Source: JAJYVT01 sp035534455
GTDB lineage: Bacteria; Actinomycetota; Acidimicrobiia; Acidimicrobiales; RAAP-2
Length of the DNA stretch: 20,577 nucleotides
Direction: 5' to 3'
Assembly: GCA_035534455.1 (NCBI GenBank)
Contig: DATLRV010000024.1
Coordinates: 1-20,577 of the forward strand
Positions 7,135-14,801 of the stretch are shown piece by piece. Under the pieces are notes generated by a model, which saw nothing but the letters and a program-made list of their open reading frames with translations, was not told the DNA's origin and did no database searches. The position numbers and the translations under genes are program-made. The first letter of the stretch is position 1; every line of letters starts with the position of its first letter.

Positions 7135-8147
7135 GTGGCGGTCACCTTGCTGAGGCCGAACGGCCGGTCGGGGTCGACCCCGAGCCGCATCGCCAGCGCG
7201 TGCGCGAGCTGCTGGCAGCGGATCACCGCGAGGACGGGGGCGAGCTCCTCGGGCACGGCGGGGTCCCACCCGGCGCACCCCGCGCGCACCGGACCGACGA
7301 CGCGCACGTCGGCGCCGCGCTCGACCAGGTCGTCGCACAGCGCGAGCACGCCCGCCGCGGCCGGACCGGGGTGGGCGAAGGCGAGCACCGGGACGGTGCT
7401 CGAGGCGAGCGCGATCGGGCCGTGGCGAAGGTCGTTGGCGCTGATGGCGGTGGCGAGGAGCGACGTCGTCTCCTCGAGCTTCAGTGCGGTCTCCGCAGCG
7501 GCGCCCGACATCGGGCCGCGTGCGACGACGACCAGCCGCCGGGCGGGGGCGAGCCAGTCCGCCAGGGCCCGCATCGGCTCGGGATCGGCGAGCACGCGGG
7601 CCGCCTGGTCGCCGAGCGCGTCCCACTGGGCGTCTGCGATGGTCTCCCGCGCGCTCGCGGCGACGAGCGCGAACGCCACGAGCTCCGCGGTCACGGTCTT
7701 GGTCGCGGGCACGGCCCGCTCCTCGCCGGCGCCGAGGTCGACGACCGCCTCGGCCGCCGCGGCGAGCGGGCTCGACGCGTCGTTGGTGATCGCGATCGTC
7801 CGGCCGCCCCGGCGCGCCGCGTGCGCGAGGTAGTCCGCGATCTCCGGCGTCCGGCCGGACTGGCTCGCGCCGATCACCACGTAGCCCGTGAAGTCGATGT
7901 CCACGCCGTAGAGGTCGACCACGCTCGGCGACGCAGAGGCGACCGGCCGCCGCATCGCCATCTCGAGCAGGTACCTCCCCGCCGTCGCGGCGTGGTCGGA
8001 GGAGCCGCGGGCCACGACCACGGTCCCGGTCGCACCGTGGAGGATCGGGCGTAGGTTGCGGGCGACCTCATTGCGGCGGGCGACGAGCGCGGCGAGGCAC
8101 GCCGGCTGCTCGGCCATCTCGCCCGCCATCACGTCGCCGGGCGTCAC
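7131..8147 (-). CDS. SIS-domain amino-sugar-6-phosphate deaminase/isomerase (GlmS-like, no glutaminase domain)
   Basis: Two sugar-isomerase (SIS) domains, at about 43-160 and 200-310 of 338 aa, matching the isomerase half of GlmS. Visible are the phosphate-binding SQSGRT (95-100), Glu226 in KLEET and His242 in RHGPIAL (counterparts of E. coli GlmS Glu488 and His504), and a C-terminal SKVTAT with Lys334 matching the GlmS catalytic lysine. The N-terminal glutamine amidotransferase domain and its Cys are absent, so the enzyme should run in the deaminating direction (glucosamine-6-phosphate to fructose-6-phosphate plus ammonia), as in NagB-II, AgaS or FrlB-like proteins. Pairing with nagA through a 4-bp overlap supports amino-sugar catabolism or wall recycling. 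Start GTG at 8147 follows GGACGGGACG; ATG at 8129 is a possible alternative. The exact hexosamine cannot be decided. Confidence 0.85.
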   Translation of the reverse strand: MTPGDVMAGEMAEQPACLAALVARRNEVARNLRPILHGATGTVVVARGSSDHAATAGRYLLEMAMRRPVASASPSVVDLYGVDIDFTGYVVIGASQSGRTPEIADYLAHAARRGGRTIAITNDASSPLAAAAEAVVDLGAGEERAVPATKTVTAELVAFALVAASARETIADAQWDALGDQAARVLADPEPMRALADWLAPARRLVVVARGPMSGAAAETALKLEETTSLLATAISANDLRHGPIALASSTVPVLAFAHPGPAAAGVLALCDDLVERGADVRVVGPVRAGCAGWDPAVPEELAPVLAVIRCQQLAHALAMRLGVDPDRPFGLSKVTAT

Positions 8148-8390
8148 CGTCCCGTCCGCCCGTGGTCGTGGTCCACGGTCCCCGTCCTAGTCGAGGCGGT
8201 GGGCGTCGAGCCAGCTTCTCGCTCGCGCCGGCGAGGCTCGTGACAGCCACGCGTCCTCGACGATCATCAGGGTCGCGCGAGCCGCCCGGGGCGAAGTTGC
8301 GCGCCCGGCGGGCGATCCGCGACCATCGCGCCCATCACCGAGCGCACCTACCGGACCACCGTCGGCTCCCAGACGGTCGAGCTGCCGCTC

Positions 8391-8945
8391 GTGCAGGTGG
8401 CGCCCGACGTCACCATCGCGCTGCTCATCTGCGTCGACCACGGGTTGGCCTTCTCCGAGCGCGCGGGGAAGGAGCTCGCCGACCTGCTCCGGGACGCCCG
8501 GCCCGAGGTCGTCGTCTCGGTCGCAACCATGGGGATCCCCCTCGCCATCGAGGTGAGCCGGGCACTGGAGCTCGACGACTACGTGATCCTGCACAAGACG
8601 CCGAAGATCCACCTCGGCGACACGTGGATCGAGCCGGTGCGCTCGATCACGACCGGGACCGACCAGACCCTGCGCCTGGACCCCGAACGGGCCGGTGCCG
8701 TCCGGGGCCGGCGGGTCGCGATCGTCGACGACGTCGTGTCCACGGGGGCGTCGCTGCGTGCGGCCCTGAACCTGTTGCGGCGCGTCGACGCGGAGCCCGT
8801 GGTCGTCGGCGCCTTCCTGACGGAGGGGGAGCAGTGGCGCCGGTCGCTCGGCGACGACGCCGAGATGGTGCGGGCGCTCGGCGCGATCCCGCTCTTTCGC
8901 AACCGCGCCGACGGCAGCCTCGCCGAGGACTGGCTCGGCGACTGA
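8391..8945 (+). CDS. Phosphoribosyltransferase-domain protein (type I PRTase fold)
   Basis: The clear signature is the PRPP-binding loop VAIVDDVVSTGAS near residue 108, preceded by a PRTase-like core with VVSVATMGIPLAIEVSRAL and a flexible-loop region around HKTPKIHLGDTW. This type resembles adenine phosphoribosyltransferase-like proteins; it may act in purine salvage or as a sensor, and substrate is unknown. GTG at 8391 is the first standard start in frame, but the frame is open back to a TGA at 8241-8243, and the preceding codons (8334-8390) read like a real N-terminal strand (ITERTYRTTVGSQTVELPLV). No ATG, GTG or TTG occurs there, so either ATC at 8325 or 8334 is used, or an upstream base is wrong. 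It is divergent from the SIS gene and convergent with the YfhO-type gene. Confidence 0.75.
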   Translation: MQVAPDVTIALLICVDHGLAFSERAGKELADLLRDARPEVVVSVATMGIPLAIEVSRALELDDYVILHKTPKIHLGDTWIEPVRSITTGTDQTLRLDPERAGAVRGRRVAIVDDVVSTGASLRAALNLLRRVDAEPVVVGAFLTEGEQWRRSLGDDAEMVRALGAIPLFRNRADGSLAEDWLGD

Positions 8946-8990
8946 CGGACCCCGCGCGGGACCGCCGGCCCGCCGTCGGCCGCGCCCCGC

Positions 8991-11336
8991 TCAGCCGCGC
9001 CGCCGGAGGCGTCGAACGATCCTCGGGCCGAGTGGCGCCAACAGCCCGAGGATCCCCAGCGCCGCCCCGGCCACGGCGAGGTCCTCGTGGGGCGGGGTGT
9101 AGGAGATCGAGACGTGGGAGGTCCCGGCGCGAAGGGCGACCGACTCACTGAGCGCGCCGCTGCGCTGCATGCCGACCGTCGAGCTCGGCGCGGACGAGCC
9201 GGCCGACGGCGCACCCGGCGTCACCGTCGCATAGGTCCCGGGCATCCAAAGCTCCCGCCGCACCAACGTCGCCGCCCTCGGGCAGCGGGCCCGCACCGAG
9301 TCGACCGTCTCGTCGGAGAGCCGGCACCCGCCGCTCGCCGAGAAGTACCCGCCGGGGTGCGGGAGCCTGAAGACCGCCGCGAAGCCGTCTGTGTAGACCT
9401 CGTGCAGGCCCAGTGGGGCGACCGACGTCGGCGCGATCTCACCGGCGAACGCGACCAGGTACGCCACGCCGATCGCCTCGTAGGCGGCGAGGTGGTGCTC
9501 GACCTCGTCGAGGGGCGTCGACCCCGATGGATCGACCATGTGGACGCCTGTGAACGAGACCCCGGTATTGGTGTCCAGATGGCGCGCGATGTCGCGTGCG
9601 TAGGCCTTGGGGTTGGGGAGGTCGTGGACGTCGGCTTCCATGACGCCGAAGTAGCTCCCGTAGTTGGCCTGGAGCGGCCCGAGCGTGAAGAAGCGCTGCA
9701 CCGCTGAGTGGTGCTGGAGCCACACCACCAGACGGCCGTCGTAGGCGACCGCGCGGGGAGCCGAGAGCTCGGGAAGGACGAACATGGCCGCCGTGTCGAG
9801 GACGACGACGACCGAGACGACCGCCGCGCGCCACGCTCCGCGTCCCGATGCGGCGAGTGCCCCGATGGCCGCGAGCACGGTGAAGCCCCAGACGAGCGAC
9901 CCGGTCGCCCAGTCGCCCGACCCCCCGAGGTGCGCGGTCGACGACAGGATCGAGCTCCCCGAAAGGGCGGTCGCCGCCGCGACGCCCGCGCCGGCCGCCA
10001 GGGCCACGGCGCCGGTCCACCAGGGGACGAGGCCGCGGCGGAGGTCGTCGACCGCCAGCGCGGCGAGCACGACGGCGGCGAGCTCGATCGAGGGCCACAG
10101 GTAGCGGTAGGTGCCGACGTGGCCCATGAAGGGCAGCAGGTCGAAGGCCCGCCAGAAGGGCTCGATGCCGTAGGTGCGGCCGAGCGCGAGCACGAGCCAC
10201 ACGGCGAGCGCCAGCCGGAGCGGGCGGTGGCGCCGTCCGAAGAGCGCGAGGACGCCGAGGACGAGGAGCGAGGTGGTGAGGTAGCCGCCGACCTGTGACC
10301 AGGCGGCCCCGAGGGTCGGGCTCGCCTGGGAGAACCCGAAGATCGGTCCGAAGAGGTACGGGAAGAAGAGCATCCCCGCGCCGGGCCGCACGACGTGGAC
10401 GAGGTTGAACACCGAGCCGCGGTGCTGGCCGAATGTCGCGTAGGGCGCGTAGTCCGCGACCGCCACCACGAGGGGGGCGGCGAGCAGCGCGCCGGCGACG
10501 GCACCGGCGCCGAGCCGGGCCGCGTAGCGCCGCAGCATCGCCCAGTCGGCGCGCGGGACGCGTACGACCGCCCACAAGAGGGCGAGGATCCCGTCGAGGT
10601 ACGCGGTCTCGGGGAACCCCGCGTAGACCGACAGCGCGAGCGCCACCGCGACGAGCGCGTACCCGCGTCGCCGCCCGGCCAAGGCGGCGGCGCGGGCCTG
10701 CTCGATCCCGAGCAGAAGGAGGGGGAGGAGGGCGACCTCGTTGGCAGGCGCGTGCATGAACCACGCGAACGTCCCGTCCAGCGCGAACGCCGACCCGAGG
10801 GCGGCGGCGGGCCATCTGCCGACGTCGAGCCGGCGGAGCAAGCGGAAGGTCGCGAGTCCCGCCGCCGCCTGGATGACGATGCGCAACCAGACCTGGCCGT
10901 TGCGGAACCACAGGAGCAGCGTCGGCGGGAAGAACGACGCGCTCTGCAGCTCGGCGGCGAGCGGGGAGCCCGTGCCCTCGTACGGGTTCCACCACGGCGC
11001 CCTGCCGTGGAGGAGGTCGACCGCCGAGAGATGGCCGAGCGCCTGGGACGTGTAGCCGGCGTTCGGGTCGATCGTGGGGAGCCCGCTCAGGACGCCGTGC
11101 TGGAGGGTGCTGCCGAGGGCCGCCGTCGAGCTCATCGAGTCGGCGTCGAAGACCCCTGCGAGGTAGAGCACGTTCGCCACGACGGCCACGGCGACGACGA
11201 GGAGCCCGGCGCAGATCTCGGCGAGGTTGCCCCGGGTGGCCCAGCGCGCCCACCGATCGGCCCACCGGTCGGCCGGCCAGGCGGCACGCGGCGCGCCGGC
11301 GGCGTGCGGCGCGTCGCCGAGCGCCTCCCGGCTCAC
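8991..11336 (-). CDS. YfhO-type polytopic membrane protein (predicted GT-C-like glycosyltransferase)
   Basis: A 781-aa membrane protein with about a dozen hydrophobic segments, a large extracytoplasmic part before the end, and a final TM helix followed by RRLRRRG. The early loop with APWWNPYEGTGSPLAAELQS and SFFPPTLLLWF is typical of YfhO-family proteins (PF09586-type). Members in Gram-positives are implicated in glycosylating teichoic-acid-like polymers at the outer face of the membrane, using lipid-linked sugar. The start GTG at 11336 overlaps the stop of the upstream glycosyltransferase gene by 4 bp (GTGA), so this is the last gene of a three-gene operon. The N-terminus has a short WADRWARW-like Trp/Arg repeat in the cytosolic part. 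Function is by family and context only. Confidence 0.8.
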   Translation of the reverse strand: MSREALGDAPHAAGAPRAAWPADRWADRWARWATRGNLAEICAGLLVVAVAVVANVLYLAGVFDADSMSSTAALGSTLQHGVLSGLPTIDPNAGYTSQALGHLSAVDLLHGRAPWWNPYEGTGSPLAAELQSASFFPPTLLLWFRNGQVWLRIVIQAAAGLATFRLLRRLDVGRWPAAALGSAFALDGTFAWFMHAPANEVALLPLLLLGIEQARAAALAGRRRGYALVAVALALSVYAGFPETAYLDGILALLWAVVRVPRADWAMLRRYAARLGAGAVAGALLAAPLVVAVADYAPYATFGQHRGSVFNLVHVVRPGAGMLFFPYLFGPIFGFSQASPTLGAAWSQVGGYLTTSLLVLGVLALFGRRHRPLRLALAVWLVLALGRTYGIEPFWRAFDLLPFMGHVGTYRYLWPSIELAAVVLAALAVDDLRRGLVPWWTGAVALAAGAGVAAATALSGSSILSSTAHLGGSGDWATGSLVWGFTVLAAIGALAASGRGAWRAAVVSVVVVLDTAAMFVLPELSAPRAVAYDGRLVVWLQHHSAVQRFFTLGPLQANYGSYFGVMEADVHDLPNPKAYARDIARHLDTNTGVSFTGVHMVDPSGSTPLDEVEHHLAAYEAIGVAYLVAFAGEIAPTSVAPLGLHEVYTDGFAAVFRLPHPGGYFSASGGCRLSDETVDSVRARCPRAATLVRRELWMPGTYATVTPGAPSAGSSAPSSTVGMQRSGALSESVALRAGTSHVSISYTPPHEDLAVAGAALGILGLLAPLGPRIVRRLRRRG

Positions 11337-12259
11337 GGGTCGGCGTAGGAGTAGCGGTGGTGCGCGAAGTTCTGTCCCACGAACTCCCCGACGCGGTGCT
11401 CGGGGTCGATCGCCGCCGGCATCTCACCCGACGAGACCCGCGCGCGCAGGTCGGCCGCCACCTTGCGCTCGAGCTCGTCGTCCGACGCCTCGAGCTGGGC
11501 CAGACGTGCGAGGGCGATGTCCGTGCGGCTGTAGCGCCAGGGGAGGAGGACGCTCACGATCGCCGACTGCTCGATCTCGCGCGCGCCGGGCAGGATCACC
11601 GCGCGTCGGTCGAGGCGCTTGTCGTGGAAGACCCGCGCGGACGGCCGGTGGACCACCCGCCACCCCGCGAGCCGGGCACGCCAGGAGAAGTCGACGTCGT
11701 CGCCGTGGAGGAAGAAGAGGTCCGTGTCGAACCCGCCCGTCGCCTCGAGGACCGCGGCGCGGACGAGGAAGCAGGAACCCGACGCCCAGCTCACGTCTCC
11801 CGTCACCGGGTCGTGGGCCTTGGGGTGCTCCAGCGGGAGCTGGCGCGCCTCGACGATGCCGACGGCCGGGTCCTCGAGCGCGGCCGCGAGCTCCGCGAGG
11901 AGGTGCGGCGAGGCGTAGGTGTCGGGGTTCACGACGAGCACCGCGTCGGCCACCGAGTCGGCGAAGAGCCGGTTGTGGCCGCCCGCCGACCCGAGGTTGG
12001 CGCGGAAGTGGAGGTACGTCACGGCGGCGAACGGGCTCGCTCCCTCGGGAAGGAGCGCGTCGGCGCTCGCCGCCACGGGCACCTCGGAGCTGTCGCCGAT
12101 CGCGAGCTCGACCGAGGCTGCCGCGCCGGACTCGAGCGCGTAGGCGCAGGCCGCGGACATCCCGGCGCTGAAGCGCACGACGTCATGGGGAGGGGTCTCG
12201 TAGAGGACCGTCTGGACGCGGAGGGCCGGCCCCCCATGTCGAGCGCCGGGCTCGCTCAT
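11333..12259 (-). CDS. Family 2 glycosyltransferase, rhamnosyltransferase-like
   Basis: A GT-A-fold inverting glycosyltransferase of 308 aa without membrane segments. The sugar-nucleotide/metal site is NPDTY (111-115, a DxD variant). ASGSCFLVRA (159-168), GGFD (175-178) and the acceptor/catalytic box HGDDVDFSWRARLAGW (185-200) follow, the order seen in rhamnosyltransferase-type GT2 enzymes such as the WbbL group. It should add a sugar to a lipid-linked or polymer acceptor on the cytoplasmic side. The start is ATG at 12259, 11 bp after the TAA of the upstream glycosyltransferase, and the stop overlaps the YfhO-type gene. Donor sugar cannot be read from sequence. Confidence 0.87.
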   Translation of the reverse strand: MSEPGARHGGPALRVQTVLYETPPHDVVRFSAGMSAACAYALESGAAASVELAIGDSSEVPVAASADALLPEGASPFAAVTYLHFRANLGSAGGHNRLFADSVADAVLVVNPDTYASPHLLAELAAALEDPAVGIVEARQLPLEHPKAHDPVTGDVSWASGSCFLVRAAVLEATGGFDTDLFFLHGDDVDFSWRARLAGWRVVHRPSARVFHDKRLDRRAVILPGAREIEQSAIVSVLLPWRYSRTDIALARLAQLEASDDELERKVAADLRARVSSGEMPAAIDPEHRVGEFVGQNFAHHRYSYADP

Positions 12260-12270
12260 CGCCGGCGAGG

Positions 12271-13644
12271 TTACTCCGGTGCCGTTCCCCCGGCGCCGGT
12301 CGTCGACGGCCTGGGGGAGCGCGCGATCGCGCGGCGGCCCTTCCCGTAGGCGCGGCGTGCGACGCGCGCGGCGAACCGGACTCCCTCCTTGGCCATCGCC
12401 CGCCGGTCGAACGGCGGCGGGGGCGGCGACGTGTCGACCGACTCCCCGGCGAACGGGTTCTCGGGGAGCGCCGCCGCGGTGAGGCGCTCGACCAGAAGAC
12501 GCCGGTCCAGGTCCTCGAGCGTCGTGAACCGGTGCAGCGACTCACGCCGCCAGAGGAAAACCGACGTGTCCGAGTAGTGGTCGTAGTGGACGTGCCAACC
12601 CTTCTCGCGCTCGTCGGGGCTGAAGCGTCCCTGCCGTTCGGCGAGCACCTTTCGCCGGCCGTGGCCCGTCGAGCGGATCGGGTAGTGCCGCAGCATGAAC
12701 CGGTACGGGAACACGCGCCGTCCGGGGAAGTCGGCTGTGTGGCCACCGGTCGACGCGAAGCGGACCGGCTCGGGCTGGGGCTTCCACGCCTTCTGCTGGC
12801 GGAACGCCGCGTGGTGGTCGCCGAACTCGAAGAAGGTGAACGCGTCGTCGAGACGACTGGCCCTTTCCCAGCGCTCGTCGACCGGCCGGAAGTTCATGAC
12901 CACGTGGTCGATGCAGTTGAACCCGAACTGCTCGACGCACCACAGTGCCCGGCGGAGGGACACGCCCGCCCACGGCGACTGGCGGATCTCGTCGGCGTCG
13001 TGGTTCACCACCCAGTCCGCGCCGGAGCGGTGGGCCGCCTCCTCGACCCGCGTGAGCAGCGTCTCGAGCTCGAAGTAGGAGGGCGGCGCGTCGGCGGGGA
13101 AGCGCTCGAGGGTGACCCCCGGGTCGCGAGCCGTGCGGCCCGCAACGATGTCGGCGGTGGCGTCGGTGGACCAATTGTCGATGACGTGCACCCGGATGTC
13201 GTCGGCGCGCAGGCGCGAAAGGAGATCCTCGACGATGTCGGCCTCGTTGAAGGTCGTGACGATGGCGAGGACGTCGAACTGCGCCGGCGTCGGTCGTACC
13301 GTCGCGGGGTCCCAGCGGTCGAACACCGTGACGGGAATGCGCTGCGCCGCGTCCGCGGGTCCACGGCCCGCGACGCCGCGGAATGCGACGCGCATCCCGG
13401 CGCGGCGCGCGGAAACCGTGTCCCACCACGGGCGGCTCGGCCCGGCACGTACCGACACGGCGACAGCACCGGAGGGCAGCGCGAAGGGCTGCCAGAGAAG
13501 CTCCGAGCTCCCTGCGTCCGCCTCGGGGAGGGCTCGCTCCAGGTAGCAGCCCAGCGCTCGGACGACGCCGGGGCCCGGCGCCAGATCGCCGCGAGGGAAG
13601 GACGCGCCCACGGCTGTCGGCTGCCCCTCGTCGGTTCCCGGCAC
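12271..13644 (-). CDS. Family 2 glycosyltransferase with N- and C-terminal extensions
   Basis: The GT-A domain spans about residues 124-330 of 457: VLAIVTTFNEADIVEDLL, VIDNWSTDATADIV, and the DxD-type metal site NHDADEI (214-220). This is the Glyco_tranf_2_4-like branch, often found in surface polysaccharide loci. The first 120 residues form an extra domain of unknown role, and the C-terminus is a basic tail with a PPPPPP stretch. First gene of the GT2-GT2-YfhO operon. The open frame extends to 13926, but that would overlap the divergent methyltransferase gene, and its sequence is Arg/Ala shadow. I chose GTG at 13644, with TAACGT placed 8 bases before it as a possible leaderless -10 box; GTG at 13611 is an alternative. 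Confidence 0.83.
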   Translation of the reverse strand: MPGTDEGQPTAVGASFPRGDLAPGPGVVRALGCYLERALPEADAGSSELLWQPFALPSGAVAVSVRAGPSRPWWDTVSARRAGMRVAFRGVAGRGPADAAQRIPVTVFDRWDPATVRPTPAQFDVLAIVTTFNEADIVEDLLSRLRADDIRVHVIDNWSTDATADIVAGRTARDPGVTLERFPADAPPSYFELETLLTRVEEAAHRSGADWVVNHDADEIRQSPWAGVSLRRALWCVEQFGFNCIDHVVMNFRPVDERWERASRLDDAFTFFEFGDHHAAFRQQKAWKPQPEPVRFASTGGHTADFPGRRVFPYRFMLRHYPIRSTGHGRRKVLAERQGRFSPDEREKGWHVHYDHYSDTSVFLWRRESLHRFTTLEDLDRRLLVERLTAAALPENPFAGESVDTSPPPPPFDRRAMAKEGVRFAARVARRAYGKGRRAIARSPRPSTTGAGGTAPE

Positions 13645-13714
13645 GGGCGCCGACGTTACCGCCGCGCCCGCAGCCCGGCGACGGTCGGGCGTCGTCCGCG
13701 CGCGACGATGTGCG

Positions 13715-14746
13715 GTGGTGGACTCCTCTTTCTTTGGCCGTGCCCTCGCGGCGGTCGCGCGGCGCGGCGTGCTGCGCCATGCCGCCGACCGGCTCGCCCG
13801 CCTCGACGCCGCGTTCGCGCGACGGTTCGCCCCGGGGGCGGCCGATCCCGTGGCGCCGGCTGCGGGCGAGGGTCCCGTCGTCCTCCCTTCGGTGCCTCCC
13901 ACCGTGGCGCCGTTCCTCACCTTCACCCCGCCCGGTCACTTCTACTCGCCCGTGCCGGACATGGCCGACATCGGGGCGCGGGCCGACCGGCTGTTCGCGA
14001 CGCCGCGGGACCTCCCGGGTGTGGACCTGCATGCGGCGGAACAGCTCGACCTCTTCCGCACGCTTGCCGCGCTCGCCAGGGACGCTCCACTGCCGGAGGT
14101 GCCCGGCACCGAGGGGCGCTACGGCGTCGAGAACCCCAACTACGGGATCGGCGACGCGTCGATGCTGCAGGCGATGCTCCGCCACGTCCGGCCGGTCCGG
14201 TACCTCGAGGTGGGGAGCGGCTACTCGACGGCCCTGGCGCTCGACACGAACGAGCGGTACCTCGGCGGTGCGATGTTCGTGACCGCGATCGAGCCCCATC
14301 CCGAGCTCCTCCGCGACGTCACCCGTCCCGGCGACCGGCTCGAGGTGATCGACGAGCCGGTCCAGGAGGTGCCGATCGAGCGTTTCCGCGCGCTGTCGGA
14401 CGGAGACGTCCTTTTCGTCGACTGCTCCCACGTGCTCAAGACCGGGAGCGACGTGCAGCACCTCTACACGAACGTCCTGCCCGTCCTCGCCCCGGGCGTC
14501 CACGTCCATGTCCACGACATCTTCTGGCCCTTCGAGTACCTGCGGCACTGGGTGGAGGCAGGGCGCGCCTGGAACGAGGCGTACGTCCTCCACGCCTTCC
14601 TGCTCTTCAACGAGGCGTTCGAGATCGTCCTGTGGAACCACTACCTCGCGCTCGAGCACCGCGGCGTCGTCGAGGCCGAGCTGCCGGGCATGCTCGAGAC
14701 ACCGGGGGGCGCGATCTGGCTCCGGCGCAAGCCCGCGGGGGACTGA
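13715..14746 (+). CDS. Class I SAM-dependent methyltransferase (Methyltransf_24-like)
   Basis: A 343-aa protein with a C-terminal Rossmann methyltransferase domain. Motif I is LEVGSGYSTALAL (from 164), the acidic residue after strand 2 is in TAIEPH (Glu193), and FVDCSHVLKTGSDVQH (about 234-249) and VHVHDIFWP complete the pattern. It probably methylates a sugar or other small acceptor of the neighbouring surface-glycan pathway. The first 100 residues lack a recognised domain. Start is GTG at 13715, with a second GTG directly after it; no strong RBS. It is divergent from the glycosyltransferase operon (70 bp apart) and convergent with the second YfhO-type gene. Confidence 0.8.
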   Translation: MVDSSFFGRALAAVARRGVLRHAADRLARLDAAFARRFAPGAADPVAPAAGEGPVVLPSVPPTVAPFLTFTPPGHFYSPVPDMADIGARADRLFATPRDLPGVDLHAAEQLDLFRTLAALARDAPLPEVPGTEGRYGVENPNYGIGDASMLQAMLRHVRPVRYLEVGSGYSTALALDTNERYLGGAMFVTAIEPHPELLRDVTRPGDRLEVIDEPVQEVPIERFRALSDGDVLFVDCSHVLKTGSDVQHLYTNVLPVLAPGVHVHVHDIFWPFEYLRHWVEAGRAWNEAYVLHAFLLFNEAFEIVLWNHYLALEHRGVVEAELPGMLETPGGAIWLRRKPAGD

Positions 14747-14761
14747 GCGAGCGGCACGTGG

Positions 14762-14801
14762 CCGGGGCTCACGACGCTGCGGGTCGCTAGGGGAGCCCCG
14801 G
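14762..14801. terminator. Bidirectional terminator hairpin overlapping the end of the second YfhO-type gene
   Basis: A perfect 9-bp inverted repeat, CCGGGGCTC (14762-14770) and GAGCCCCGG (14793-14801), with a 22-nt loop. It lies at the junction of the convergent methyltransferase (stop 14746) and YfhO-type gene (stop 14787). The right arm lies inside the last codons of the minus-strand gene. Confidence 0.55.

Noticed and set aside
5992..7833. A 613-codon plus-strand open frame
   Set aside because: It is antisense to nagA and the SIS gene, both of which have clear catalytic motifs; composition is that of a shadow.
8187..8267. A 26-codon minus-strand ORF upstream of the SIS gene
   Set aside because: It lacks an RBS, has no recognisable similarity, and GC-rich DNA makes such short frames common; a leader peptide cannot be excluded.
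8944..8977. Terminator hairpin between the convergent PRTase and YfhO-type genes
   Set aside because: Only a 5-bp GACGG/CCGTC stem around a short CCCGCGCGGG palindrome is visible; in this base composition it is not distinctive.
13645..13926. N-terminal extension of the larger GT2 gene up to 13926
   Set aside because: It would overlap the start of the divergent methyltransferase gene, and its translation is Arg/Ala/Ser low-complexity shadow.
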